Positions 24,416-32,962 of a stretch of DNA of 64,000 nt are shown here, in pieces; the stretch's first letter is position 1, and each line of letters begins with the position of its first letter. The stretch comes from Bacillus sp. (in: firmicutes) (GTDB taxonomy: Bacteria; Bacillota; Bacilli; Bacillales; Bacillaceae): positions 51,265 to 115,264 of the forward strand of contig JAPSLL010000008.1 of NCBI GenBank assembly GCA_031180805.1. The letters are read 5' to 3'. The notes under the pieces are model-generated. The model had not been told where the DNA came from. It made no database searches and saw nothing but the letters and a program-made list of their open reading frames with translations. Made by a program: the position numbers and the translations under genes.

Positions 24416-25774
24416 TTATGATTGTTTAACGGGAATACCGATATTTGGGATTTCTACATAAAAAGCAGCACCATCATCTTCGTTTTCTGCCCATACATTA
24501 GCTCCGTGTATGGTAGCGATCCGTTTCACAATGCTTAATCCGATTCCGAATTCACCGTTTTGTCCCTTTTCAAATGGTTCGAATAGCTTGTCCTTTAATG
24601 CTTCATCGAGCATTGGCCCATCATTCCAAAAGCGAAGGACAAATTTATCCTGAGTTCCTGTAATAGAAATCGAGATAATTGTTTTTGCATAGCGTAAAGA
24701 GTTTTCTAAAAGGTTTTCGACAAGCTTTTCCCATTGCTCAGCATCACCTAGAATTGTTGCCTCTTCTAAGTTTAAATCCCAATTAAGCTCAGGCTTTGCC
24801 CATTTAATCCGATCAACTTCTTCATATATTAACTGATCAAGGGAAAAATCGGCTTTAAGCGGTTTTCGTGTTGATAAGAAATCAAGCTTCGTTAAATAAA
24901 GTAAGTCTTTTATTTTTTTCTCAAGCTTTTCAGACTCCTCTTCAATCACATCCATCGTACTTGTTAAATCACCTTTAGGAAAGATGCCATCGTTTACCGA
25001 TTGTGCGTAGCCTCTTATGACCATTACCGGTGTTTTTAAATCATGTGAAATATTTTGCAATAAAGTTTGCTGTGCTTCATCTTTACGAATAAGATGCTGT
25101 CGCATTTTTTCAATTGTATGCCCGAGACGACCAATTTCGTCATGTCGATCAACTTCAACTGGTTCATACCACTCTTGCTCAGAAAATTTCTTTACATGCT
25201 TTTCAAGCTTTACGAGAGGTTTAGATAAATATTTCGCAAGCCAAATTGATGGAATCCAGCTTAGGATAAAAACAAAAAACATAACGATCATTAATTGGCG
25301 GAACAATGTGTAAACTAAATCATTTCGATACGTATCCCATGAATAGGAAAGAATATAGTAATCCACTCCTTTATATGAGATGTCCTTTCTAATGACGAAA
25401 AAAAGTGTTTGATTATCAACATTTTTTTCATATCGGGCTACACTACGGGATTGTAATTGCGCAAGCTCCTGGGTTTTTCTTATAAATTCACGTGATAATT
25501 CAGGATTATCTTCATCAATAAACTGATCATAAAGTGGAATTCCTAAATGACTAACGGATTGACCCTGCTTTTTCCCATTTTCAAAAAAGGGATAACTTCC
25601 TGTATTCATATAATCTAATAAAAGAAGCTGTTGATTTTCGATCGTTTTATAAATTTCCTTCGTGAAGAAATCTCTTAACGTTGTTGGAAACAGAATGAGT
25701 AATAATAAGGAAATGACAATGAGGATCCCCGAAAAAACAGCCCAAATTTGAAATGCAAGTGATTTGTTTTTCAT
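24416..25774 (-). CDS. cssS: Secretion-stress sensor histidine kinase CssS
   Basis: This 452-residue kinase has TM1 (about 8-30), an extracytoplasmic domain of about 125 residues, TM2 (about 160-185), HAMP (about 185-238), the phospho-acceptor box LLQNISHDLKTPVMVIRGY and an ATPase domain (N-box LLENSLRYAK, FGIGLSIVKRIA). Its length and its place between cssR and a divergent htrB-type protease match B. subtilis CssS, which senses misfolded secreted proteins and heat at the membrane. The start overlaps the cssR stop by four bases. Confidence 0.9.
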   Translation of the reverse strand: MKNKSLAFQIWAVFSGILIVISLLLLILFPTTLRDFFTKEIYKTIENQQLLLLDYMNTGSYPFFENGKKQGQSVSHLGIPLYDQFIDEDNPELSREFIRKTQELAQLQSRSVARYEKNVDNQTLFFVIRKDISYKGVDYYILSYSWDTYRNDLVYTLFRQLMIVMFFVFILSWIPSIWLAKYLSKPLVKLEKHVKKFSEQEWYEPVEVDRHDEIGRLGHTIEKMRQHLIRKDEAQQTLLQNISHDLKTPVMVIRGYAQSVNDGIFPKGDLTSTMDVIEEESEKLEKKIKDLLYLTKLDFLSTRKPLKADFSLDQLIYEEVDRIKWAKPELNWDLNLEEATILGDAEQWEKLVENLLENSLRYAKTIISISITGTQDKFVLRFWNDGPMLDEALKDKLFEPFEKGQNGEFGIGLSIVKRIATIHGANVWAENEDDGAAFYVEIPNIGIPVKQS

Positions 25775-26436
25775 CCTTTTAGCATCCTATATCCATAGCC
25801 ATAAATCGTTTCTAATTTAAGGTCAGGCATTTTTTTCCGTAACCGTCTAACTAAATCATCAACAACCCGATCAGTGCCAAAATAATCAGAGCCCCATAGA
25901 TTCTCCAAAATTTGCTCTCTTGAAAATGCCTGTCCTTGGTTATGGAGAAATAAGTGTAAGAGGTCAAACTCTTTTGATGTTAAATTAATTTCTTTTCCAT
26001 TCAAGTAGGCAGTACGGATCTGTTCATCAATTTGATAGGGAGGAATGCTAATCATTCCTATTGCTTCTTCAGAATACGTTCTGGACAATAGCTTTTGCAC
26101 TCTTATTACTAATTCTCTAGGTAAAAATGGTTTTGAAATATAATCATCACTACCTAATTCAAGCCCTAATACACGATCAATATCGGCATCTCGTGCAGAA
26201 ATAAAGATAACGGGGACATCTGGTGTCTCAGCTTTAATCTCTCTTATTAATTGATAACCGTCTATATCTGGAAGCATGATATCTAATATCCATAAATGAG
26301 GAGGTTGATTGATAAGACCTCTTGCTTCCATTCCTGTTGAACAAGAAGTAACCGCCCAGCCTTCATTTTTTAAGTACATCGTTAATAATTCGTTTAAATT
26401 CGTTTCGTCTTCAACTAAATAAATGGTGTATGTCAT
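25771..26436 (-). CDS. cssR: Secretion-stress response regulator CssR
   Basis: This 221-residue OmpR-family regulator has its phospho-acceptor at Asp52 (LWILDIMLPD) and a C-terminal winged helix ending ETIYGYGYRML. Long segments such as VPVIFISARDADIDRVLGLE and TDRVVDDLVRRLRKKMPDLK match B. subtilis CssR closely. The ATG at 26436 is used because AAAGGATGTG lies in front; an upstream in-frame start has no ribosome binding site. CssR activates htrA and htrB under secretion stress, and the htrB-type gene is divergent from it here. Confidence 0.92.
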   Translation of the reverse strand: MTYTIYLVEDETNLNELLTMYLKNEGWAVTSCSTGMEARGLINQPPHLWILDIMLPDIDGYQLIREIKAETPDVPVIFISARDADIDRVLGLELGSDDYISKPFLPRELVIRVQKLLSRTYSEEAIGMISIPPYQIDEQIRTAYLNGKEINLTSKEFDLLHLFLHNQGQAFSREQILENLWGSDYFGTDRVVDDLVRRLRKKMPDLKLETIYGYGYRMLKG

Positions 26437-26601
26437 GCTTTCACATCCTTTCAAAGGCTATTATACAACGTTCTTTTCTTTTATGTGAGCATGAAAGTTT
26501 GTTTTAGTATGTATCGCAAACTCCTTGTCCCACGAGGTTATAAGCTAAAACATACTGCTGAGTGCAAGAACACTATCTTTTTTGATTTAGCTTAAATTTG
26601 C

Positions 26602-26657
26602 TTTTTCACAATTTCCCATAATTCTTTCATTTTTATCCCAAACTCATTTTGTATAGT
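26602..26657 (+). promoter_or_regulatory. Probable CssR-controlled promoter of the htrB transcript
   Basis: A -10 TATAGT (26652-26657) has no good -35, as expected for an activated promoter. Just upstream are TTTC-containing repeats: TTTCACA (26604), TTTCCCAT (26612) and TTTCAT (26625), the outer two 21 bp (two turns) apart. CssR is the likely binder, from context. The rest of the 26,437-26,748 gap shows nothing else clear. Confidence 0.45.
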
Positions 26658-26748
26658 AAGACATGTAGAGGAGATAACTTAAAAATAGGTTGATTTAAAA
26701 TGAATGATAAAAAAGTTTCTTACTTATTTATTTTTAGAAAGTAGGGAT

Positions 26749-26844
26749 ATGATGAATGTAAATATGAGAGCTGTTTTGTTTACAGGATTGTCTTTATTAA
26801 TTGCTTTAATTGTTATCGGAGGATATGTGACTACACAAGCATAA
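26749..26844 (+). CDS. Putative 31-residue single-span membrane protein
   Basis: The frame MMNVNMRAVLFTGLSLLIAL followed by IVIGGYVTTQA encodes one hydrophobic helix and almost nothing else. It ends 20 bp before the htrB-type gene and lies downstream of the predicted CssR promoter, so it would be co-induced by secretion stress. GTAGGGA precedes the ATGs. No family was recognised. Its size makes chance occurrence possible, but the clean helix with small flanks is typical of genuine small membrane proteins. Confidence 0.45.
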   Translation: MMNVNMRAVLFTGLSLLIALIVIGGYVTTQA

Positions 26845-26864
26845 CTTCATAGGAGGTAGTAATT

Positions 26865-28124
26865 ATGGGGTATTATGATGAAACAGATTTGACTCGGGAA
26901 CATGTAAAACCAGCGAAACAAAAGAAAAGTATCAAGCCATTTTTCACTTCATTATTAAGCGGTGTCGTTGGTGGAGCTTTAGTTCTAGGTGTTACGACAT
27001 ATACGAATCAGCAAGAGGAGCCAAAGGTATCGACAGATAATGCATCTGTTGAAACATTTGAACAAACTGACGATCCAAATTCAGCAGTTGTTTCTACAGA
27101 GAAATTGTCAGCTAGTTCAAATTCAATCGCCGATATTGTTGATAGTGTATCACCAGCGATTGTGGGAATAACAAATCTGCAATCCCAAAAAAGTGGAGAC
27201 ATTTTTGGGAACTTCTCACAAGGGTCTGATAGTGAAAATGTGGAGAGTGGGACAGGCTCAGGGGTAATCTTCAAAAAAGAAGGTAAGGCAGGATATGTTC
27301 TTACAAACAACCATGTTATTGAAGGTGCAGAATCAATTCAAGTAACGTTATTTAACGGTGATAAAGTTAAGGCTGAGCTAGTAGGTGCCGATGCTTTAAC
27401 TGATATTGCTGTTTTAAAAATTGATGCTGAGCATGTCACAGTAGTAGCTGATGTAGGAGATTCCGCTGCCCTCCGCACAGGTGAGGATGTCATAGCAATC
27501 GGAAATCCATTAGGTGAAGAATTTACAAGAACAGTAACACAAGGAATCATTAGTGGTGTTGATCGAACAATTGATGTCACAACATCAGACGGAAATTGGG
27601 CGTTAAATGTTATTCAAACAGATGCTGCGATTAACCCAGGAAATAGCGGTGGTCCTCTCATCAATATGAGCGGAGAAGTGATTGGTATTAACAGCTTGAA
27701 AATTTCTGAAAATGGAGTTGAAGGTTTAGGCTTTGCAATCCCGAGTAACGATGTCATTCCAATTGCTGAAGAGCTGATGCAAAATGGTAAAATACAGCGA
27801 CCATTCATCGGCGTAGGTCTTGTTGAGATGAGTGAAGTACCAGATTATTATTTGCGTGAAAATATGAACCTTCCTGAAAATGTAAAAGAAGGAGTCATTG
27901 TTGGAAATGTTTCACCTAGCTCCCCAGCAGATGAAGCAGGATTAAAACAACAAGACGTGATTGTTGCCATGAATGGAGAAGCGCTCTCCAGTGCTAGTGA
28001 ATTAAGAAAATATCTCTACACTGAAACTGAAATTGGTGAACAAGTAAAACTAACAGTATATCGTAATGGCAAAAAAATGGATGTCACATTAAAGCTGACA
28101 AATCGCGATGCAACAAATGCATAA
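26865..28124 (+). CDS. htrB: HtrA/DegP-family serine protease (HtrB type)
   Basis: This 419-residue membrane-anchored protease has a cytosolic N-terminus, one TM helix (about residues 28-48), a Ser-rich linker, a trypsin-like domain with His in TNNHVIEGA (about 149), Asp in DIAVLKID (about 180) and Ser in NPGNSGGPL (about 261), and a C-terminal PDZ domain (about 310-410). It degrades or refolds misfolded exported proteins outside the membrane. Divergence from cssRS is the B. subtilis htrB arrangement. AGGAGGTAG precedes the ATG. Confidence 0.93.
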   Translation: MGYYDETDLTREHVKPAKQKKSIKPFFTSLLSGVVGGALVLGVTTYTNQQEEPKVSTDNASVETFEQTDDPNSAVVSTEKLSASSNSIADIVDSVSPAIVGITNLQSQKSGDIFGNFSQGSDSENVESGTGSGVIFKKEGKAGYVLTNNHVIEGAESIQVTLFNGDKVKAELVGADALTDIAVLKIDAEHVTVVADVGDSAALRTGEDVIAIGNPLGEEFTRTVTQGIISGVDRTIDVTTSDGNWALNVIQTDAAINPGNSGGPLINMSGEVIGINSLKISENGVEGLGFAIPSNDVIPIAEELMQNGKIQRPFIGVGLVEMSEVPDYYLRENMNLPENVKEGVIVGNVSPSSPADEAGLKQQDVIVAMNGEALSSASELRKYLYTETEIGEQVKLTVYRNGKKMDVTLKLTNRDATNA

Positions 28125-28187
28125 CAATTGTTAGGTTAGATACTTACAATAATTGGAATTACCGTTACTCTTTTATATAGATTTTCA

Positions 28188-28228
28188 ACACGCCGTCTCA
28201 AATCCCCCTTTGAGACGGCGTGTTTTAC
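28188..28228 (+). terminator. Terminator after htrB
   Basis: AACACGCCGTCTCAAA (28188-28203) pairs with TTTGAGACGGCGTGTT (28210-28225), a 16-bp perfect stem followed by TTAC. The T tract is short. Confidence 0.85.
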
Positions 28229-28349
28229 GTTTCAAGCTCTACCTGTCCAACTGCTCGTAAAGAGTAAAGGTCACATGACTCTTTAACATTTCCTTTATTT
28301 AAATAATCAACATATATCTAGGAAATGCTAAAGAAAAGGGGTGATAATA

Positions 28350-28502
28350 GTGAAAAAAATTCAAGATGAGGAAAATTATAAAATCGCACCTGGAATGGAT
28401 GATCAAGAGGAATTAAATCAATCAGCCTCACAATCAGAAATTGAACGAGGCGATTCCACAAAGGTTGTAAGATTGTCGTTAGATGAGGTCGATCCTTCAT
28501 AA
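28350..28502 (+). CDS. Small hydrophilic protein, 50 residues, not recognised
   Basis: The GTG start follows AAAAGGGGTGATAATA and opens a 50-residue very acidic frame: MKKIQDEENYKIAPGMDDQE and so on, ending VVRLSLDEVDPS. It is polar with no membrane helix. The neighbouring gene is also a short acidic protein of the sporulation/stress type. The strong ribosome binding site and coding-like composition support it; no family was recognised. Confidence 0.6.
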   Translation: MKKIQDEENYKIAPGMDDQEELNQSASQSEIERGDSTKVVRLSLDEVDPS

Positions 28503-28569
28503 AGTATGTTTTATGACGAGTAGCAGGTCATTTTTTAGCAAATAGTAATGAGAGAAAGGAGTGGTTCAA

Positions 28570-28770
28570 ATGGAGAAAAAATCTAATGAAAACAACACAA
28601 AAATAGCAGGTCGCTTTTATGAGGTTGAGGACTATAATAGAGAAGATTCAATATCATCTGGGTTGGCTACAACACATGAGCAAGTATCAGATGATTATAT
28701 GGAGGGTACTGTTGATGGAATGATGCAAGAAAATGTTCATACATCAGAAAGAATGCCTAAAAAAGAATAA
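28570..28770 (+). CDS. DUF4025 (YozQ-like) small protein
   Basis: This 66-residue acidic, hydrophilic protein contains SSGLATTHEQVSDDYMEGT, the core motif of DUF4025, a Bacillus family represented by YozQ, with unknown function. The ATG at 28570 is used because GAAAGGAG lies 8 bases in front; an in-frame GTG at 28561 overlaps that site. A terminator follows. Confidence 0.8.
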   Translation: MEKKSNENNTKIAGRFYEVEDYNREDSISSGLATTHEQVSDDYMEGTVDGMMQENVHTSERMPKKE

Positions 28771-28798
28771 GCAAAGAAGGGTACATATGTTGTTATAG

Positions 28799-28831
28799 CG
28801 GCTGATAGTATTGATTCTATCAGCCTTTTTG
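28799..28831 (+). terminator. Terminator after the DUF4025 gene
   Basis: GGCTGATAG (28800-28808) pairs with CTATCAGCC (28817-28825), followed by TTTTT. Confidence 0.9.
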
Positions 28832-29025
28832 TATAGGGATTTTTGGACTAAACCCTTTCTCAAAGCACTACCAAATAACAATATTAGACGTGGTACAGGT
28901 AGTATTTTCTTGATTTAAGCTATCAAGATAAAACTTGAATGAATAGGCATATGCTCAAACATTCGGCAGTACCATTTCATATAGTGTTTATGTATTGTGA
29001 AATAATACAGAAAGAGGTGAACAGA

Positions 29026-29127
29026 ATGGGTTATGAAGGTGGATATGCAGGAGGCTTTGCACTAATTGTTGTCTTGTTCATCTTGTTAATCATCGTAGGT
29101 GCTGCTTACGTTGGTGGCGGATACTAA
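29026..29127 (+). CDS. YjcZ family sporulation-associated small membrane protein
   Basis: The 33-residue protein [20 protein letters not shown] followed by [13 protein letters not shown] has the Gly/Tyr-rich ends and single helix of the YjcZ/SscA group. Members are made in the forespore or mother cell and several affect spore assembly or germination. AAAGAGGTGA precedes the ATG at 29026; a longer in-frame upstream version has no such site and no conserved sequence. Confidence 0.85.
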   Translation: MGYEGGYAGGFALIVVLFILLIIVGAAYVGGGY

Positions 29128-29145
29128 GAATTAAAGTAAAGAGTG

Positions 29146-29185
29146 AGGGACAGTCCCCATTAAGGTGGCTGTCCCCTTTATTTTA
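29146..29185 (+). terminator. REP-like terminator after the YjcZ-type gene
   Basis: AGGGACAG (29146-29153) pairs with CTGTCCCCT (29169-29177), followed by TTATTTTATT. Member of the GGGACAGTCCCC hairpin set. Confidence 0.75.
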
Positions 29186-29189
29186 TTAT

Positions 29190-29231
29190 AAGGTGGTGAT
29201 TCAATTATTTTATCACGACGCCACCACTTTA
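29190..29231 (-). terminator. Terminator of the SMR exporter operon (minus strand)
   Basis: On the minus strand AAAGTGGTGGCG and ATCACCACCTT form a stem (arms at about 29190-29200 and 29213-29230) followed by ATAATAAAATAAA. Confidence 0.6.
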
Positions 29232-29255
29232 AAAGGGGAAAAGAAAAGCTTAATG

Positions 29256-29573
29256 TTAATAAGGGGAAAATTTCAATCCAATTGTGGCACAAATAATCAT
29301 CGCAATAAATAATAATCGCTTCCACCCTGCCGATTCTCCGAAAAATATAATCCCAATAATTGCACTGCCTACCGTGCCAATCCCAGTCCATACGGCATAG
29401 GCTGTTCCCATTGAGATTGTTTTCATTGCCAATGAAAGAAGAGAGAAGCTAAGAATAAAGCCCGCTACTAGATAGAGAAAATGCAAATATGTCTTTTTTT
29501 CATTAAATTTAGAAATTGCTGCAACACCTGCAATCTCACAAAAACCAGCTAAAATAAGAAAAATCCAGCCCAT
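29256..29573 (-). CDS. Small multidrug resistance exporter subunit (YkkD-like)
   Basis: This 105-residue protein has four membrane helices and the SMR essential glutamate at Glu13 (FCEIAGV). The segment MGTAYAVWTGIGTVGSAIIG is the family signature and matches B. subtilis YkkD and its relatives. It starts 4 bp after the partner gene and forms the second half of a heterodimeric pump. YkkCD-type pairs export guanidinium-like or cationic compounds. No ykkC (guanidine) riboswitch was recognised upstream; a TetR-type gene stands there instead. The ATG at 29573 is the start matching the family. Confidence 0.88.
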   Translation of the reverse strand: MGWIFLILAGFCEIAGVAAISKFNEKKTYLHFLYLVAGFILSFSLLSLAMKTISMGTAYAVWTGIGTVGSAIIGIIFFGESAGWKRLLFIAMIICATIGLKFSPY

Positions 29574-29577
29574 TATC

Positions 29578-29919
29578 TTACACCTCTTCTTTCGGAACTT
29601 CATGTTCACCAGTTACTACCTTAAGGCCAATTACACCTGTAATAAGCACGGCACATAAGCATATTTTTATCCAGCTAAATGGAGCATGGAAAAAGATAAT
29701 TTCTGCAAGAACGGTTCCTGCTGCTCCCAGACCAGTAAAAACAGCATAAACTGTGCTGACAGGTAATACATTTGTTGCTTTTATTAATAAATAGAAGCTT
29801 GCTACAATAGAAAAAATTGTTCCTGTCCAAGCAAGCGGATCAGCAGCATGCTTTAACCCTGACACCCAGCTAACCTCAAATACTGCTGCGATATATATAA
29901 GTAACCAATTTTTATTCAT
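29578..29919 (-). CDS. Small multidrug resistance exporter subunit (YkkC-like)
   Basis: This 113-residue four-helix SMR protein has the essential glutamate at Glu15 (AAVFEVSWV) and the motif [20 protein letters not shown], matching B. subtilis YkkC. The polar tail ([11 protein letters not shown]) is also like YkkC. GGAGG lies about 10 bases before the ATG at 29919. It forms the first half of the dimeric exporter with the following gene and sits directly behind a TetR-type regulator. Confidence 0.88.
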   Translation of the reverse strand: MNKNWLLIYIAAVFEVSWVSGLKHAADPLAWTGTIFSIVASFYLLIKATNVLPVSTVYAVFTGLGAAGTVLAEIIFFHAPFSWIKICLCAVLITGVIGLKVVTGEHEVPKEEV

Positions 29920-29986
29920 TTCTTTTTTCCTCCACACGTTCACTAATTCCACGCCAATAAATTTTCAAATAAGCGGCTAGTCTTCT

Positions 29987-30501
29987 TTAAAACCTTTCTC
30001 TTCCGCTATAGAGTAGTTCGACTAATATTGAATCGATTAATCCGATATAAGCGATAACTGCTTCTTTAATCGGAACAGATAGCCCTTTCGCCTTATTAAG
30101 AAAAAACTCTGTCATAATTTTCTCAATCTCATCGAAATATTTATAAATAGAAGACATAACTTTTTCGTATAAATGAGAAGGAGGAAGATAGCACATTCTT
30201 AACAGAAACTTAGTATCAGGATTTACCTCATATTGGACGTTATACCGATTAACAAATTGGTAAAGAGCCTCGTCAAATTTAAGGTCTTCAGATTGTTGAA
30301 AAAAAGTTGCTAATGACTTTTTTCTCTGTCTAGCACTTCTTGTATGACAGTAAGGAATAATTCGTCTTTATTAGCAAAATGAGTATATAGCGATTGCTTT
30401 TTTATCCCAACTGCACTTGCGATGCTTGATAAAGATGTTCCATCATATCCATCGTTAGCAAATTGGATAAGTGCAGCTTGCTTAATTTTTGTCGAAGACA
30501 T
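29987..30501 (-). pseudogene. TetR family regulator interrupted by a single-base frameshift
   Basis: The first part, from the ATG at 30501 (behind AGGAAGGTGG), encodes a TetR helix-turn-helix: IKQAALIQFANDGYDGTSLS, then SIASAVGIKKQSLYTHFANK. The frame then reaches a stop after DREKSH. Adding one A to the six-base A run (plus-strand T run at 30318-30323) restores a continuous frame, DREKKSLATFFQQSEDLKF, onward through FLLRMCYLPPSHLY to the end at 29987, giving a normal TetR of about 171 residues. It precedes the SMR pair, so it is probably their repressor. The defect may be a true mutation, slippage-based switching, or a sequencing error in the homopolymer. Confidence 0.8.
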
Positions 30502-30682
30502 TTTTCCACCTTCCTGACGTTCGTCAGTTTTTAGTGTAAAGGGACGTTTTTCTTTCGTCAATCAATCTAAAATTAAAAAATAGAACAATAGTCCTATTAT
30601 TGCTAATTACTGACATTGCTTTTTAACCATGTCCCTTGTTATTCTATAAGTTGATTGATAAAGATAAGGAGTAAGCCAAAGT

Positions 30683-31855
30683 ATGTTAAAAAAACAAGTA
30701 TCGAGTGCGATAATTATAGTGTTGTGCTTATTCTTATTTCCAACAATAATAAGTGCGAATACGAATGAACAACTTGAATTATATAGCGAAGCAGCTATTC
30801 TAATAGATGCCCAATCAGGTCAAGTAATATATGAAAAAAACAGTCATGAAAAATTACCACCAGCAAGTATTACGAAAATTGCAACTGCCATTTACGCAAT
30901 TGAAAATGGCAATTTAGATGATATTGTAACGGTTAGTGAAAATGCAAGGAATGCAGAGGGAACAAAAGTATATTTAGAAGCAGGTGAGGAGGTTCCCTTG
31001 CTAAAGCTCGTTCAAGGACTATTAATAAATTCAGGAAATGATGCAGGAGTTGCGATTGCTGAACATTTATCAGGTTCAGTTGATGAGTTTGTCGTTGATT
31101 TTAATCGTTATTTAGAAGAAGTCATTGGTGTGAAAAACACACATTTTACAAATCCACACGGCCTATATGACCCAGACCATGTAACGACAGCGGAAGATAT
31201 GGCGAAAATTACTCAATATGCAATGAAAAATGAAACCTTCCGTGAAATTTTTAGTACAAAAGAGCTGCCATGGGATGGGGAAACGTGGGATACAACGCTT
31301 ATCAATCATCACGTAATGGTTAGAGATGGCTCTTATGAGGGGATTTCTGGAGGCAAGAACGGCTTCGTTACTGAAGCAGGATTTACCCTAGTAACGACAG
31401 CAAATCAAGATAATATAAGCTTAATAGCAGTTACGATGAAAACAAAGTACGATAATCAAGTATATGAAGACACAACAAAATTGTTTAATTATGGTTTTCA
31501 GCATTATGAAACAGATACAATTGATATGAATAGCCAATTTGTAGACAGTGAAGATAATCAGTATAAAACCGCTGAGGATATTTATTACACGAAAAAAATA
31601 GGCGAAATTGTTGAAGAAGATGTAACAACTTCAGGGAAACTTGTCATAAAAGGTGAAGACGGGAGAAAGCTAGTTGAGAAAAAGCTTGAATTAGTAACAA
31701 ATAATAAGGAAAAAGAGAAGCTGCAAATTAAGAATGAAACTATTTACCAAACTGATGATAATAGGGAGCAGCACCTCCGAATTATAATTCCAATCTCCCT
31801 CATTATTTCTTTTCTCATTGCAGCATTTTTCTTCAAACAAACAAGAAAGATTTAA
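30683..31855 (+). CDS. D-alanyl-D-alanine carboxypeptidase (PBP5/DacF type)
   Basis: This 390-residue exported enzyme trims the terminal D-alanine of peptidoglycan stem peptides. After a signal peptide (about 1-25) the active-site motifs are S62-ITK65, S117-G-N119 and K225-N-G227 in SGGKNGFVTEAGFTL. The last motif is normally KTG, so Asn replaces Thr. A C-terminal beta domain and a membrane helix (about 368-386) with basic tail follow, whereas PBP5-type enzymes usually end in an amphipathic helix. AAGGAG precedes the ATG. A sporulation or vegetative role cannot be told. Confidence 0.87.
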   Translation: MLKKQVSSAIIIVLCLFLFPTIISANTNEQLELYSEAAILIDAQSGQVIYEKNSHEKLPPASITKIATAIYAIENGNLDDIVTVSENARNAEGTKVYLEAGEEVPLLKLVQGLLINSGNDAGVAIAEHLSGSVDEFVVDFNRYLEEVIGVKNTHFTNPHGLYDPDHVTTAEDMAKITQYAMKNETFREIFSTKELPWDGETWDTTLINHHVMVRDGSYEGISGGKNGFVTEAGFTLVTTANQDNISLIAVTMKTKYDNQVYEDTTKLFNYGFQHYETDTIDMNSQFVDSEDNQYKTAEDIYYTKKIGEIVEEDVTTSGKLVIKGEDGRKLVEKKLELVTNNKEKEKLQIKNETIYQTDDNREQHLRIIIPISLIISFLIAAFFFKQTRKI

Positions 31856-31942
31856 TTGTCACAAATTCTTCTTTGCATATAAAACAACGTTCAAGTATAA
31901 TTTAGGAAGATTTCGATTATTAGACGAAAGAAGTGTATACAC

Positions 31943-32122
31943 ATGAACTTAGGTTTCGGAGAAATCATGCTAATTGTGTTTGTCGCTTTATTGCTCTTTG
32001 GTCCGAAAAAGCTTCCTGAACTAGGGAAAGCTGCAGGAAAAACGTTACGAGAGTTTAAAAGAGCTACAAAAGGGCTAATGGACGATGAAGAAGATACGGT
32101 TACTACGAAAAAGGAACAATAA
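31943..32122 (+). CDS. tatA: Twin-arginine translocase subunit TatA
   Basis: This 59-residue protein is a typical TatA: short N-terminus, one membrane helix ([20 protein letters not shown]), the conserved [10 protein letters not shown] hinge, an amphipathic helix ([19 protein letters not shown]) and an acidic tail. TatA oligomers form the membrane passage for folded proteins with twin-arginine signals. No tatC or Tat substrate gene is adjacent; the gene stands alone with its own terminator. The ribosome binding site is weak. Confidence 0.9.
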   Translation: MNLGFGEIMLIVFVALLLFGPKKLPELGKAAGKTLREFKRATKGLMDDEEDTVTTKKEQ

Positions 32123-32129
32123 CGATTAC

Positions 32130-32162
32130 TGACTTTGGCAATAGTCCAGAGTCATTTTTTTT
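32130..32162 (+). terminator. Terminator after tatA
   Basis: TGACTTTGG and CCAGAGTCA form an imperfect stem (32130-32138 and 32146-32154) followed by a run of T residues. Confidence 0.8.
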
Positions 32163-32263
32163 GCCAAAAAATGAAATGAGGATGATAAGTGTGACGGATG
32201 ATTTATGTTCATTTATCAAACAATAATGTAAGAGATTAAAACAGAAGAAGGTAGGAGTTTTTT

Positions 32264-32920
32264 GTGAAAAAGCAATTTGCTGTTTTTGGCTTAGGACGCT
32301 TTGGAGGTAGCTTAGTTAAGGAATTTTATAAGCAAGGCATTGAGGTGCTTGCTATTGATAAAAGTGAGGAAAAAATCCAACAATATGCACAATATGCGAC
32401 ACATGCGGTTAGAGCAAATGGAGTTGATGAGCGCTCATTAAAACAATTAGGTGTTAAAAATGTTGATCATGCCTTTGTATCGTATGGTGATGATATTGAA
32501 GCGAGTATTTTAACATCACTTTTGTTAAAGGAGCTTGGGATTCCAAAAGTCTGGGCAAAGGCGCAAAATGATTATCACCAAAAGGTATTAGATAAAATCG
32601 GTGTTGATCGTGTCATACATCCAGAACGTGATATGGCTAAGCGGATTGCTCATCATATTATTTCAGAAAAAATGATCGATTATATTGAGCTTTCGAAGGA
32701 ATACAGTCTAGTAGAAATTGTTGCGACGAAAAAACTTTATAATAAAACAATTTCTGATTTGGATATTGCGACAAGATACGGCTGTAATGTCGTAGGAATT
32801 CAGCGAGGGGAGGAAATTTGTGTCTCGCCAAGCATGAATGAAAAAATCGTTATGGGGGACGTATTGCTGATTATCGGAAAAAACAAAGATATCGTTCATT
32901 TTGAAGAAGTGGGTATGTAG
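32264..32920 (+). CDS. ktrC: KtrC-type potassium uptake regulatory subunit (RCK domain)
   Basis: This 218-residue cytosolic protein has an RCK_N Rossmann domain with the nucleotide-binding motif GLGRFGGS (residues 9-16) and an RCK_C domain (about 135-218). The stretch VIHPERDMAKRIAHHIISE is shared with B. subtilis KtrC (YkqB). It gates the KtrD/KtrB potassium channel by binding ATP, ADP or cyclic di-AMP. No ktrB or ktrD gene is adjacent, as in B. subtilis where ktrC is separate. The start is GTG behind GGTAGGAG. Confidence 0.88.
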   Translation: MKKQFAVFGLGRFGGSLVKEFYKQGIEVLAIDKSEEKIQQYAQYATHAVRANGVDERSLKQLGVKNVDHAFVSYGDDIEASILTSLLLKELGIPKVWAKAQNDYHQKVLDKIGVDRVIHPERDMAKRIAHHIISEKMIDYIELSKEYSLVEIVATKKLYNKTISDLDIATRYGCNVVGIQRGEEICVSPSMNEKIVMGDVLLIIGKNKDIVHFEEVGM

Positions 32921-32924
32921 CATT

Positions 32925-32962
32925 AGGGTCTGACACCTTTAGGGGACTGACCCTCTTTTATT
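32925..32962. terminator. Terminator between convergent ktrC and the ZIP transporter gene
   Basis: AGGGTC (32925-32930) and GACCCT (32949-32954) pair, with inner ACACCTTTAGGGGAC, followed by CTTTTATTTT. REP-like set. Confidence 0.7.

Noticed and set aside
29920..29986. Guanidine (ykkC) riboswitch before the SMR pair
   Set aside because: Only about 67 bp separate the TetR pseudogene from the SMR genes and no conserved ACGR motifs of that riboswitch are visible.
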